Shown here: piece after piece, positions 42,618-52,340 of the stretch | Numbering within the stretch: position 1 is the stretch's first letter | Layout: each line of letters opens with the position of its first letter | DNA from: an uncultured Clostridia bacterium | Lineage (GTDB): Bacteria; Bacillota_A; Clostridia; TANB77; CAG-508 | NCBI GenBank assembly: GCA_947624725.1 | Contig: CANQLP010000001.1 | Coordinates: 1-64,000 of the forward strand | DNA length: 64,000 bases | Direction of reading: 5' to 3' | Notes under the pieces: generated by a model | Told to the model about the DNA's origin: nothing | What the model saw: the letters and a program-made list of their open reading frames with translations, nothing else | Databases searched by the model: none | Translations under genes and position numbers: made by a program

Positions 42618-43586
42618 ATGCCTATCATAAGTTTAAGCAATATTGAATATGTTACGCTGTATACGGGTAACAATGGCTCTGATGGGTGTACATGTAAGTG
42701 CCCTTGTTGCTCACAAAGAGGAAGAACCCGGTTTTATCAAGGAAATTTAGCTCAAGCAATAGAAATGTTTGAAAAATTACCGAACATGAAGCAACTCTAT
42801 GTGTTTGGTAACCCTGATGTAACTGTAGATACTAACTTGTGCCATGAAATTATTAAAGAAGCAGTAAAACGGGATATTCATGTATGTTTTTCAACTTCTG
42901 GAGTTGGAGGAGTTTATACATTGCAGAAAATGTTAAAAGACATTCCGTGTGAATTGGTAGATTATGTATCATTTAGTTTTGATGGTACTACCAAAGAAGA
43001 AATGTCATTTGCAAAAGGTATAAATTATCCTATGGAAAAGGCGTTAGCTGGACTTGATTGGGTAATGAGTAATGGTTACATTGCAAAAGTTCAGCCTACT
43101 CTTTGGTCTTTTAACTACATGAAGACGAAGGATATTATTGAGTATTTTGTGAAAAAAGGTGTAAAGTGGTTTACATTCCACATTGGAAGTTTGGAGTCTG
43201 GAATTTATTTAGATTCACACAAACATCTGACACCAGAACAGGTTAGAAGCGTGCATAGCCAAATTGAATCTTGCACCCAAAAGTATAATGATATTAAGGT
43301 AAGATGCCCTATTATCTATGCTGAATGTGGTAAAGAAGATGATTCGAAATGGTATTGCATGCATCCTGAAAGAATTAAGGAACTTTTAGTTATATTTACA
43401 GAAGAAGGTATCAAAGCAACACATGTTCCAATGGCGAGTCTCTATGATGAAAGTTTAAGTTTTTATTTAGATGATGTAGAGGAAATGAAAAAACTCAAGA
43501 TGAGCAACAAATGTCCGTTCAGCAATGAATTAAGTGGCAGGGATGATACATGTTGTAGATATGTTTCAAAGTTTTGGAATTATTAA
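42618..43586 (+). CDS. radical SAM protein, probably acquired, with in-frame CGG codons
   Basis: A 322-residue protein with CTCKCPCC near residue 25, a CX3CX2C cluster typical of radical SAM enzymes, and a partial TIM-barrel pattern (YVSFSFDGTT, FTFHIGSLESG). The substrate is unknown. Two codons are in-frame CGG and the frame stays open as arginine: 42729 (RGRT-R-FYQG) and 42870 (AVK-R-DIHV). Skipping at the first would hit a stop six codons later. Codon use is less A-rich than in neighbours, with more C/G-ended codons. This is the only gene in the window that does not follow the CGG rule, so recent transfer is likely. AAGGAGGG precedes the ATG. Confidence 0.75.
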   Translation: MPIISLSNIEYVTLYTGNNGSDGCTCKCPCCSQRGRTRFYQGNLAQAIEMFEKLPNMKQLYVFGNPDVTVDTNLCHEIIKEAVKRDIHVCFSTSGVGGVYTLQKMLKDIPCELVDYVSFSFDGTTKEEMSFAKGINYPMEKALAGLDWVMSNGYIAKVQPTLWSFNYMKTKDIIEYFVKKGVKWFTFHIGSLESGIYLDSHKHLTPEQVRSVHSQIESCTQKYNDIKVRCPIIYAECGKEDDSKWYCMHPERIKELLVIFTEEGIKATHVPMASLYDESLSFYLDDVEEMKKLKMSNKCPFSNELSGRDDTCCRYVSKFWNY

Positions 43587-43616
43587 CCCCTTACAGGCTA
43601 GTACTTAATTAAGGAT

Positions 43617-43660
43617 GGAGCTATTAGGAAAATAAATACTTTTTTCTAATAGCTCTTTTT
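43617..43660 (+). terminator. terminator of the radical SAM gene
   Basis: GAGCTATTAG(G)AAAA pairs with TTTTCTAATAGCTC and is followed by five Ts. Confidence 0.85.
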
Positions 43661-43677
43661 AAATATATGGAGGAACA

Positions 43678-44478
43678 ATGAAAGAAAAAAATAATTTTAA
43701 GATAATATTTATAGATTTAGATGGAACTTTATTAAATACAAATCAAGAAGTTACTAAATATTCAGTAGAAGTTATACAAAAATTAACTAAAACTGGAATA
43801 TATGTTGTACTCTGTTCTGGAAGGGCTACAACAGACACAGTAAGATTAAGTAAGATTGCAAATGCAAGCCCTATCGTTATTTCAGATAATGGTGCAATTA
43901 TTTATGATTATAAGGAAGATAAAAAAATATATCAAAATGAAATAGATATTGACAATATAAGAAAAATATTTGAGATAGCTGAAAAGAGTAATATAGGAAT
44001 AGCATTAAATTCTATACATACAAGATATAAAAATAAAAACTCTAATAAAGATGCGATTTTAATTAATGATATTTGTAAGATAAAAGAGAATATAAGCGAA
44101 TTAGTAGTTAATTCATCTGATTATGATAGTATTATTAAATTTAAAGATATTATTGCAAGAGATTTCAATTGTATTGAAGCAAGAAATTTTTGGAATAGCA
44201 ATAGAGATGAGAAAAATCCAATGTATGAAATGGATATTTTAAATAAATCTAATGATAAGGGAAATGCAGTAAAATTTTTGTTGAATTATTTGAAAATAAA
44301 AAAGGAAGAAGCAATTTGTATTGGAGATCAAATAAATGATTTTACAATGTTTCAAAATTGTAAAGTAAAAGTTGCAATGTGTAATGGAAATGATGAGTTA
44401 AAGGCACTTGCCGATTATATAACAGATTATAGTAATGATGAAGATGGGGTAGCAAAATTTTTAGCAGAATTTATTTAA
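43678..44478 (+). CDS. HAD-superfamily phosphatase, Cof type
   Basis: A 266-residue HAD hydrolase. FIDLDGTLLNTNQEV is motif I with the nucleophile and acid Asp; VVLCSGRAT is motif II; KGNAVKFLL supplies the Lys; and CIGDQINDFTMF is motif IV. The C2 cap places it in the Cof-like group that acts on sugar phosphates or nucleotides. The substrate is not inferable. GGAGGAAC precedes the ATG. Confidence 0.88.
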   Translation: MKEKNNFKIIFIDLDGTLLNTNQEVTKYSVEVIQKLTKTGIYVVLCSGRATTDTVRLSKIANASPIVISDNGAIIYDYKEDKKIYQNEIDIDNIRKIFEIAEKSNIGIALNSIHTRYKNKNSNKDAILINDICKIKENISELVVNSSDYDSIIKFKDIIARDFNCIEARNFWNSNRDEKNPMYEMDILNKSNDKGNAVKFLLNYLKIKKEEAICIGDQINDFTMFQNCKVKVAMCNGNDELKALADYITDYSNDEDGVAKFLAEFI

Positions 44479-44531
44479 TTTTATATTCTTTTGTAATATA
44501 ATATATTAAAAGATAAAATAAAGGAAGTTAT

Positions 44532-45251
44532 ATGGAAAATATAAAAGAAGCTTTGATTAATTTAAAAGATAAAAAATACGGGGAGTTTAACTCAAAACTT
44601 TGTCCTGATACAAAAAGAAAGATAATAGGAGTTAGAATACCAGTTTTGAGAAACTTAGCAAAAAATATTTTAAAGACTGCTAAAAAGGAAAATGCAGATT
44701 TAAGTGAAATAGAAGTTTTAGATACGATTTTAAAAAATATTGATGATGAATATTTTGAAGAAATACTTATACAAGGGTTTATTATTGGATATACAAAATG
44801 TGATATAAGAGAAAAGAAAAAGTATATAGAAAAGTTCGTGCCCAAAATTGACAGTTGGGAAATTTCTGATACATTTGTTCCAACATTAAAAATAAAAGAA
44901 AAAGACCTAGATTATGTACTTAAATTTATAATGCCATATTTTAGTTCAAGCAAGGAATTTGAAGTAAGATTTGCTGTAATTATGCTACTTGACTATTACA
45001 TAGTAGATGAATATGTAGACAAAGTGATAGAAATATTAGATAATGTATGCCATGATGGATACTATGTGAAGATGGGAGTTGCATGGTGCTTAGCAGAAGT
45101 AGGAATAAAATTTAATGATAGATTAATGAAATACCTAAAAGGGAAAAATAGTTTGGATAAGTTTACATATAATAAAACTTTACAAAAGATGATTGAATCT
45201 TATAGAATAGACGAAAAACAAAAAGCTAGTTTAAGGAAAATGAAGAAATAG
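44532..45251 (+). CDS. AlkD-like DNA alkylation repair protein
   Basis: A 239-residue HEAT-like helical repeat protein of the AlkD family, which removes alkylated bases from DNA. Visible landmarks are KRKIIGVRIPVLRNLAK near the start, YTKCDIREKKKYIEKFVPKIDSWEISD with the conserved W, and VKMGVAWCLAEV. AAGGAAG precedes the ATG. Catalytic activity of such short homologues varies, so function is inferred from the family. Confidence 0.82.
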   Translation: MENIKEALINLKDKKYGEFNSKLCPDTKRKIIGVRIPVLRNLAKNILKTAKKENADLSEIEVLDTILKNIDDEYFEEILIQGFIIGYTKCDIREKKKYIEKFVPKIDSWEISDTFVPTLKIKEKDLDYVLKFIMPYFSSSKEFEVRFAVIMLLDYYIVDEYVDKVIEILDNVCHDGYYVKMGVAWCLAEVGIKFNDRLMKYLKGKNSLDKFTYNKTLQKMIESYRIDEKQKASLRKMKK

Positions 45252-45343
45252 ATATTAAGAAAATTTTAATGTAAAATCTATTCATTGTTAATAATTATAT
45301 GGTATAATTATCTAAAATTTAATTAATAAATGGAGCAAAGATA

Positions 45344-46052
45344 ATGCAAAGTAAAAAAGTAAAAATATTTAAGTTAATAACATTAGTAGCAGTCATAATT
45401 ATAATGATATTACTTACAGTCTGGCTTATTCCAATTTTTAAAAATATTTCTACAGAAGAAGGCAGAATAAATTTGAAAAGTGAGATAGATGCACTTGGAG
45501 TAAAAGGAATATATGCAATAATTGGACTTATGGTTGCTCAAATATTTCTTCCGATTCTTCCTCGGAGAGCCAGTAGAGGTATTAGCAGGAATGTGCTATG
45601 GACCAATTGAAGGACTTTTGATTGTATTCTTAGGTGCATTTATGAGCAGTCTTATAATATTTTTTGCAGTTAGAAAGTTTGGTAGAGGATTTATTTATAG
45701 TTTTATAGATAAAGAAAAAATAGAGAAAGTGGAAAAATCAAAACTTTTTGCGAATAGCAATAAAATTGAAATGATATTATTCATATTGTTTTTAATACCA
45801 GGAACTCCAAAAGATTTGCTTGTATATTTTAGCGGACTTTTGCCAGTAAAACCAATTAGATTCTTACTAATTTCTACATTTGCAAGATTTCCTTCTATAA
45901 TATCTTCTACAATTGCAGGAGACAGTCTAACAGAGGGAAAATGGCATATAATAGGGATAACATATGCAATAACATTTTTATTTTCAGCAGTTGTGATTTA
46001 TTTATTTAATAAAAAAGAAAAAGTAAATCCAATAGAAGAATTGAATAAATAA
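45344..46052 (+). CDS. TVP38/TMEM64 (DedA-superfamily) membrane protein (CGG skip site 45563)
   Basis: A 235-residue integral membrane protein of the VTT domain family, with about five or six hydrophobic helices. Members are thought to scramble or flip lipids. At 45563 (CCT CGG AGA) skipping C gives FLPILP-G-EPVEVLAGMCYG with Gly74, which restores the conserved P-GEP-E re-entrant motif. Unskipped, the protein ends at 45610. A second motif, FLIPGTPKDLLVYFSG, lies at about residue 150. GGAGCAAAG precedes the ATG. Confidence 0.92.
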
Positions 46053-46173
46053 TGAGTAGGAAAATATAAAAAATAACTAAAAAGGCTACACAAAAAGGAA
46101 AAAATGTGTTATGATATATAAGTAAAAGTTTAAAACAAAAAGATATATTTTAAAGAAAAAGGAGGAATTAACA

Positions 46174-46899
46174 ATGTCAGGACACAGTAAATGGCATAAT
46201 ATTCAAGCTAAAAAAGGTAAAGCTGATGCTGCACGCGGAAAAATATTTACAAAACTTGGTAGAGAATTATTAATTGCAGTAAAACAGGGAGGACCTGATC
46301 CTGCTGGAAACTCAAAGCTTAAAGATGTTATTGCAAAATGTAAAGCTGCAAATATGCCAAATGATACAATAAATAGTGCAATAAAAAGAGCAGCAGGTGC
46401 TGGAAACAATGAAAACTATGAAGAAATTACATATGAAGGATATGGACCTAGCGGTGTTGCTGTAATTGTTAATGCAACTACTGATAATAGAAATAGAACA
46501 GCAGCTGATGTAAGACATGTATTTGATAAAGCAGGAGGAAGCCTTGGTACAACTGGATGTGTTTCATATATGTTTAATAGAAAAGGTGTAATAATAATTG
46601 AAAAAGAGTCTTCTAATTTATCAGAAGATGACCTTATGATGCTTGCATTAGAGTGTGGAGCAGAAGACTTTTCTGCAGAAGATGAATATTATGAAATCAC
46701 AACTGCACCAGATGATTTTGGTAAAGTTTGTGAAGGATTACAAGAAAAAGGCTTAACCTTTGTTGAAGCTGATGTTCAAATGGTACCAACTAGTTATGTT
46801 GATTTGGATGAAAAAGGTGCTGAAAAGATGGAAAGACTTCTTGAAAGATTAGACGAATTAGATGATGTATCTGAAGTTTTTCATAATTGGAACGAATAA
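46174..46899 (+). CDS. YebC/PmpR family transcriptional or translational regulator
   Basis: A 241-residue protein with the family start MSGHSKWHNIQAKKGKADAA, then NDTINSAIKRAAGAG and GYGPSGVAVIV. Members have been described as transcriptional regulators and, more recently, as factors that help ribosomes through difficult sequences such as proline runs. AAAGGAGG precedes the ATG. CGC GGA at codons 18-19 shows that CGC is still read as arginine. Confidence 0.93.
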   Translation: MSGHSKWHNIQAKKGKADAARGKIFTKLGRELLIAVKQGGPDPAGNSKLKDVIAKCKAANMPNDTINSAIKRAAGAGNNENYEEITYEGYGPSGVAVIVNATTDNRNRTAADVRHVFDKAGGSLGTTGCVSYMFNRKGVIIIEKESSNLSEDDLMMLALECGAEDFSAEDEYYEITTAPDDFGKVCEGLQEKGLTFVEADVQMVPTSYVDLDEKGAEKMERLLERLDELDDVSEVFHNWNE

Positions 46900-46933
46900 A
46901 ATCAAGAAAAATAATTTATCTAATATCTAGCAT

Positions 46934-47028
46934 AAGAAGTCCAGTATATTAATATTTTTTGTCAAAACATATCACGGGTCTCTCAAATGTGTCTTGACTA
47001 AAAAATATTAATATACTGGACTTCTTTT
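46934..47028. terminator. long inverted repeat after yebC-like gene
   Basis: A 30-base arm starting AAGAAGTCCAGTATATTAA pairs with its inverse complement ending at 47026, with a 28-base loop and a T-run after. The stem is far longer than a normal terminator, so it may be a MITE remnant serving as one. Confidence 0.65.
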
Positions 47029-47120
47029 ATAGTTAAGCTATGCTATTTTTTTGTTCTTTTTTTAAATATCCTGAATATAATATTAATAATTAGATAAAAC
47101 AGTTTGGGAGAAAATAGAAA

Positions 47121-47997
47121 ATGGAAGATGTTTTAAGGTATTTTCCGAATAAGTTAAGTAATATAATTGGACAAAATGATTTAAATGGTTTAGAGGAGAT
47201 TAGAATCAGAGTAAATAAGCCGGTAATTCTTAAATTTGCAGAGAATAAAGAGGTAGTTTTAGATAATTTATTAATAAGCCAAAATGAACTTTTAAATATT
47301 TTGCAGTTTATATGTGATAATTCTGTATATACTTATCAAAACCAAATCTGTAATGGATTTATTACGGTTAGACGGAGGCCATAGGGTACGGAATCACTGG
47401 AGATGTAGTAATAGAAAATCGGGAAGGTTAAGAATATTTCGTACATATATAGCCTAAATTTTAGAATCGCAAGGGAAATTGATGGTGCATCAACGAATGT
47501 TTTAAAATATATTATAAATGAAGAAGAACGGAAATGTTTTTAATACTTTAATTGTAGGTCCACCTGGGACAGGCAAGACGACTATCATTAGAGATTTGGC
47601 AAAACAGATTAGTGATAATCTAAAATTAACAGTTGGTGTAATAGATGAAAGAGGAGAAATATCTGCAATGTATAGAGGAATACCTCAAAATGATTTAGGT
47701 ATAAGGACAGACATATTAAATAATATTAAAAAAAGTTTGGGACTTACCATGTTAATTAGAAGCATGGCACCGAATGTTGTAATTGCAGATGAAATAGGAA
47801 CTCTAGATGATATAGAAGCAATAAAATATGCTATGTGTTCAGGAGTTAAAGGGATTTTTACAGCACATGGGCAAAGTTTAGATGAAATTAGTAAAAATCC
47901 AGTATTTAAAGAGATGATTGACTTAAATTTATTTCAAATGATTATATTTCTAGATAAAAATATAAAAGGAAAAGTAGATAAGGCATATAAAATGTAA
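47121..47997 (+). CDS. spoIIIAA: stage III sporulation ATPase SpoIIIAA (four CGG skip sites)
   Basis: SpoIIIAA is the secretion-type ATPase of the A-Q channel between mother cell and forespore. The restored protein has 290 residues. Skips at 47373, 47389, 47420 and 47529 give TVR-G-GHRV-G-ITGDVVIEN-G-KVKN and EEE-G-NVFNTLIVGPPGTGKTT, with Gly85, 90, 100 and 136. Walker A (GPPGTGKTT) and Walker B (VVIADEIG) lie after the last site, so the ATPase core is reached only after four consecutive skips. It is the first gene of spoIIIAA-AH, a mother-cell (sigma-E) operon in other species. Confidence 0.96.
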
Positions 47998-48051
47998 TTT
48001 TGTTCTAAACAAATACTCACAAGAATATATTAATATAAATGGAGGCAAAAT

Positions 48052-48561
48052 GTGATAGTTATAAAAGGAATTATTTTATTTTCAATATTTGCAGTATGTA
48101 CAATTATAGGTTTAGTATTTTCAAAATCATACAGAGATAGAGTAGAAGACCTAAAAGAAGTAAGACAAATACTTAATCTTTTAAAGACAAAAATAGAATA
48201 TACATATGAACCCCTTCCTAAAATCTTTTCAGATTTAGGAACAGAATTTGATGATGAAGTAGGAAGAATTTTTAAAATAGCAGCAGAAAAAATGAATAAT
48301 CAAGATGCTGGGACAGCATGGAAATTTGCAACTAAAATCTCTAAAACAAATATGAAAGATGAGGATATAAAAGTTTTAGAAAATTTTGAAAAACTTCTTG
48401 GAAAAACGGATATTGATGGACAACTTAGTCAAATTGAACTAATTCGAGAATTTATTGATTGTCAGATTGAAAAAGCAGAAGAAGAACAGAGGAAAAATGA
48501 GAAATTATATAAAAGTTTAGGAGCAATCGTAGGGCTTACAATTGCGATAATCTTTATATAG
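48052..48561 (+). CDS. spoIIIAB: stage III sporulation protein SpoIIIAB
   Basis: A 169-residue protein with N- and C-terminal membrane helices (residues 5-22 and 152-169) flanking a helical cytoplasmic-type domain, the layout of SpoIIIAB. RDRVEDLKEVRQILNLLKTKIEYTYEPLP matches the family. It starts with GTG at 48052 after GGAGG. No skip site. Confidence 0.92.
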   Translation: MIVIKGIILFSIFAVCTIIGLVFSKSYRDRVEDLKEVRQILNLLKTKIEYTYEPLPKIFSDLGTEFDDEVGRIFKIAAEKMNNQDAGTAWKFATKISKTNMKDEDIKVLENFEKLLGKTDIDGQLSQIELIREFIDCQIEKAEEEQRKNEKLYKSLGAIVGLTIAIIFI

Positions 48562-48602
48562 CAAAATAGATTAGGTTAAATCAAAAGAGGAGTGAAAAAA
48601 GT

Positions 48603-48797
48603 ATGAGCATTGATTTGCTATTTAAAATTGCAGCAATTGGAATATTAGTTGCAGTATTACATCAAGTACTTGTCAGAGCAGGAAGAGAAGATCAAGCAAT
48701 GATGACAACTCTTGCAGGACTTGTTATAGTTCTTACAATGGTTATTCAGGAAATTAGTACATTATTTAATACTGTAAGGACAATGTTTAATTTGTAA
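48603..48797 (+). CDS. spoIIIAC: stage III sporulation protein SpoIIIAC
   Basis: A 64-residue protein of two membrane helices with the family signature IAAIGILVAVLHQVLVRAGREDQAMM. GAGG lies upstream. No skip site. It probably pairs with SpoIIIAD in the mother-cell membrane. Confidence 0.95.
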   Translation: MSIDLLFKIAAIGILVAVLHQVLVRAGREDQAMMTTLAGLVIVLTMVIQEISTLFNTVRTMFNL

Positions 48798-48828
48798 ATT
48801 AAAACAGTGGGAGGATTTATAATCAATA

Positions 48829-49218
48829 ATGGAAATTATAAAAATAAGTCGGAATAGCCCTGACAGCTGTTATATTAATTATTATAATAAAACAATACAA
48901 GCCTGAATTTTCATTATATATATCTTTAATTACAAGTGTATTAATAATGTTTATATTTATGGACAAACTTGGTGGAATAGTTCGGATTTATAAATAATTT
49001 TTCAGAAAAAATAAGTGGAAGTAAAGAATTTTTAAAAGTTCTAATAAAGATTACTGGAATTGCAATACTTACAGAATTTGCTTCACGGAATTTGTAAGGA
49101 TGCAGGAGAAAGTGCAATAGGAATGAAGGTTGATTTAGGAGGAAAGGTAATTATAATTGCTATGTCTATTCCAATCATTTCTTCAATGCTTGAAACAGTC
49201 CTCCAAATTTTGCCTTAA
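48829..49218 (+). CDS. spoIIIAD: stage III sporulation protein SpoIIIAD (three CGG skip sites)
   Basis: No single frame holds this 128-residue gene, so it is invisible to ordinary ORF calling. Starting at ATG 48829 (after GGAGG), skips at 48850 (AGT CGG AAT), 48983 (GTT CGG ATT) and 49086 (TCA CGG AAT) give MEIIKIS-G-IALTAVILI, MDKLGGIV-G-FINNFSEK and LTEFAS-G-ICKDAGESAIG. Glycines are at 8, 52 and 86. The product has the four-helix SpoIIIAD pattern and normal length, and lies between AC and AE. Confidence 0.94.
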
Positions 49219-49246
49219 AAGCAAAAGACATGTGGAAGGAAAACAT

Positions 49247-50407
49247 ATGAAAAAGATAATAGTCATTTTGTTATTTATTATGAGTATTTTGAGTACAAAT
49301 GTTGTATATGCAGAGGAAAAGAGTACTAATGATGAAATAATTAAAGAACAGGAAGAAACACTTGGAATTTCAAATTTTATAAAAGAAGCCAAAAAATATA
49401 CAAGTGAAACTTTTGAAGATTTAGATATAAATTCGTTATATAAAGAAGCTTTATCTGGAAAAATTAATGCAAACGGTATTATTGGAATGATACTAAAAAT
49501 ACTTGGAACAGAAGTTACAAAGACAATTAGGAATTTAGGTTATATTTTAATTATTATAATAATACATAGCATAATAAAAAGTATTAGTGAAGGTATGGGA
49601 AATGAAGTAGTTGGAGAAGTAACATATTATATACAGTATGTGCTTATTGTAACATTAATAATGACAAATTTTTCAGAAAGTATTGTGTTAATAAAAGATA
49701 CAATAAACAATCTTGTAGGATTTATAAATTGTCTTCTTCCGATACTACTCTCTTTAATGATAACTACTCGGAAATGTTGCAACTGCAACAGCAATACAAT
49801 CTACATTGCTTCTTGTTATAACCTTTATTGGAAACTTTATAACTGCAGTATTATTACCACTTATACTTGTTGGAACTGCACTTGGAATAGTATCAAAAAT
49901 ATCTGATAAGATACAAATAGATAAAATATCAAAATTCTTTAAATCAAGCGTTGTATGGGTGCTTGGAGTTGTGCTTACAGTATTTGTTGGAGTTTTATCC
50001 TTAGAAGGAAGCCTTACTTCTTCAGTCGACCGGGCTTACTGTAAAAACAACAAAAGCTGTAGTTACAACAGCCGTGCCAGTAGTTCGGTAAGTTATTAGG
50101 TGAGACAGTTGATGCAGTGCTTGGATGTAGCAATATAATAAAGAATGCAGTAGGATTTGTTGGAATTATTGTGGTACTCTCAATATGTGCTATTCCAATT
50201 ATTAAACTTACTGTTCTGACAATTGCATTTAATCTGACAGCAGCACTTTCTGAGCCAATCGCAGATAAAAAGATTGTATCAGTTTTGGAACAAATAGGAG
50301 GAACATTTAAGATTTTACTTGGAATGATATGTACAATATCAGTTATGCTAATGATAGGACTCAGCCTTGTTATTAAGATTACAAATAGTGGGATGATGTA
50401 CAGATGA
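49247..50407 (+). CDS. spoIIIAE: stage III sporulation protein SpoIIIAE (three CGG skip sites)
   Basis: A 385-residue polytopic membrane protein with an N-terminal signal or anchor (MKKIIVILLFIMSIL). Skips at 49769 (ACT CGG AAA), 50031 (GAC CGG GCT) and 50086 (GTT CGG TAA) give LMITT-G-NVATATAIQST, LTSSVD-G-LTVKTTKAV and AVPVV-G-KLLGETVDAVLG, with Gly175, 262 and 280. These match the conserved SpoIIIAE core. At 50086 the CGG is directly followed by a zero-frame TAA-like context soon after. The gene overlaps spoIIIAF by 4 bases. Confidence 0.95.
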
Positions 50408-50946
50408 TAAATAATATAAGTTCATGGGCTGGAAGTGTTATAACTGCTGTTATAATTGCGACGATTTTAGAGATGATACTTCCAAATGGAAATAGTAAAA
50501 AATACATAAAAACCGTAATTGGCGTATATATTTTATATACAATTATTTCTCCTGTAATTAAGCTTATAAATAAAAAAGATATAGAACTAAACTATTCAGA
50601 TTATTTTAATACTTCAGAGCAAAATTTAGCCACAAGTTATGATGTATATAAACAAGAGGATATATATAATAAAGAGGTGGAAAAGAAAATAAAATCAGAT
50701 GTAGAGAAGATTGGATACTTTGTTCAAGAGGTAGATGCGAAGATAAATTTGGATACAGGAAAAATAGAATATGTTATTTTATCATTAAATGAGAATGGAA
50801 AAGAGGAAAATAGTATAAATATTAATATAGAAGATATAGAAATCGGAGAAAAGAAAGAAAATGAAATAGCCCAAGGATATGATGATATAAAGCAAATGCT
50901 AAATACAGATTATGGTGTAGATTTAAAAAATATTACGATTAAGTAA
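50404..50946 (+). CDS. spoIIIAF: stage III sporulation protein SpoIIIAF
   Basis: A 180-residue protein with two N-terminal membrane helices (residues 8-27 and 35-57) and an extracellular domain. ISSWAGSVITAVIIATILEMILPNG is the family signature. It overlaps spoIIIAE (ATGA-type junction). No skip site. Confidence 0.93.
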   Translation: MINNISSWAGSVITAVIIATILEMILPNGNSKKYIKTVIGVYILYTIISPVIKLINKKDIELNYSDYFNTSEQNLATSYDVYKQEDIYNKEVEKKIKSDVEKIGYFVQEVDAKINLDTGKIEYVILSLNENGKEENSININIEDIEIGEKKENEIAQGYDDIKQMLNTDYGVDLKNITIK

Positions 50947-50964
50947 TGGAGGGTTAATAAAAAT

Positions 50965-51601
50965 ATGTTTAAGGAACAAATGAACAAGCTTAAAAATTTA
51001 ATTTTTAAGCCAAAGGTTAAACAACAAAATGAAGATGGAGAAAATAAAACGAATAAACGAAAGATTGAGAATCTGGTAGTATTTTTAATTATACTAATAA
51101 TTACATTAATTGTAATAAATACAATACTTGGAAAAAATAAAAATAGTGATGAGGTAGATAGTGGATATAAGACTTTAGCAATTAGAGATAGTGATGATGG
51201 AAAGATAGAAGAAGATGAATTAGAAAAGAAGCTAGAGGCAATATTAGAAACTATAGATGGAGTTCGGAAATGCAAGGGTGCTAATTACATATGCAAATTC
51301 AAGAGAAATTACTCCAATGTATAATGAAAACGATTCCTCATCCTTTACATCTGAAACTGACTCAAGTGGAGGTACAAGAACAATAGAAGAAACAGACTCC
51401 AAAAGAGAAATCGTTTATACTGAAGAAGATGGAAAGAATATTCCAGCAACTCAAACAATAATCAATCCAAAAGTAGAAGGGGTTATTGTAACAGCGAAGG
51501 GTGCAGATGATGTAAATATAAGGAGTAATATCATTTCAGCAGTAGTAGCTGTAACAGGTGCTGAAATACATAAAGTTCAGGTGTTTGGACAGACAAGATA
51601 A
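50965..51601 (+). CDS. spoIIIAG: stage III sporulation protein SpoIIIAG (CGG skip site 51265)
   Basis: A 211-residue ring-forming channel component with one membrane helix (about residues 36-53) and a C-terminal ring-building motif domain. At 51265 (GTT CGG AAA) skipping C gives LETIDGV-G-NARVLITYANS with Gly101, the conserved start of the ring domain. Its other half holds KVEGVIVTAKGADD. Unskipped it would stop at 51324. Confidence 0.95.
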
Positions 51602-51623
51602 ATAAAAAAGGAGAAAATGCCAT

Positions 51624-52250
51624 ATGATGAAGGTTTTAAAAAAGAATCAATTAGCTATTTTAGTAATTAGCTTGATGCTTATTACTGCAGGGTATCTAAA
51701 TTATGATGCAAGTTATAATGGAGATACAAAGGATGTATCATCTCTTCCAACTGGTAATGAAGTAGATATTGCATCAATTGGAGATGCAGAACTTGTAAGT
51801 AGTGATGTAGTAAATAAAATAGATGAGAACAAGATGTCAGAAAATGTAAATCAAGAAATTAAAGATAAAAATGAGATAGCAAGTTCAAAAGAAACTTCAT
51901 CAAATGATGATTATTTTGAAACATCTAAATTAGAAAGAAATGTGATGTATTCACAAATGATAGAAAGATATCAAAATATAATTAATACCTCAAATCAAAA
52001 TCAAGACCAAAAAGCTATTGCAGAAAAGGAAATAAGTGAAATAAATAATTTACAAAATGCTATAATGATAACAGAGAAGTTACTTACTTCAAAGGGATTT
52101 AATAGAAATGTTATTTTTGTAAATGGAGATAGCATTAGTGTAATAATAGGAAAGGAGGAGTTAAAGACAGAAGAAGTAGCTCAGATTCAAAATATTGTTT
52201 CGAGAGAACTTAAAGCAGAACCTGAGAATATACATATTTCAGCAAAATGA
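51624..52250 (+). CDS. spoIIIAH: stage III sporulation protein SpoIIIAH
   Basis: A 208-residue protein, the mother-cell partner of SpoIIQ. An N-terminal membrane helix (residues 8-26, AILVISLMLITAGYL) is followed by a linker and a YscJ-like domain (KAIAEKEISEINNLQNAI, GEELKTEEVAQIQNIV). It ends the spoIIIA operon. No skip site. Confidence 0.93.
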   Translation: MMKVLKKNQLAILVISLMLITAGYLNYDASYNGDTKDVSSLPTGNEVDIASIGDAELVSSDVVNKIDENKMSENVNQEIKDKNEIASSKETSSNDDYFETSKLERNVMYSQMIERYQNIINTSNQNQDQKAIAEKEISEINNLQNAIMITEKLLTSKGFNRNVIFVNGDSISVIIGKEELKTEEVAQIQNIVSRELKAEPENIHISAK

Positions 52251-52340
52251 AAAAGAGAAAATTCTATAAAACCTAAATTGACATTTTATATCTGTAATGG
52301 TAGAATAAGTTCATAAAATAAACTTGGAGAAGAAATAAAT

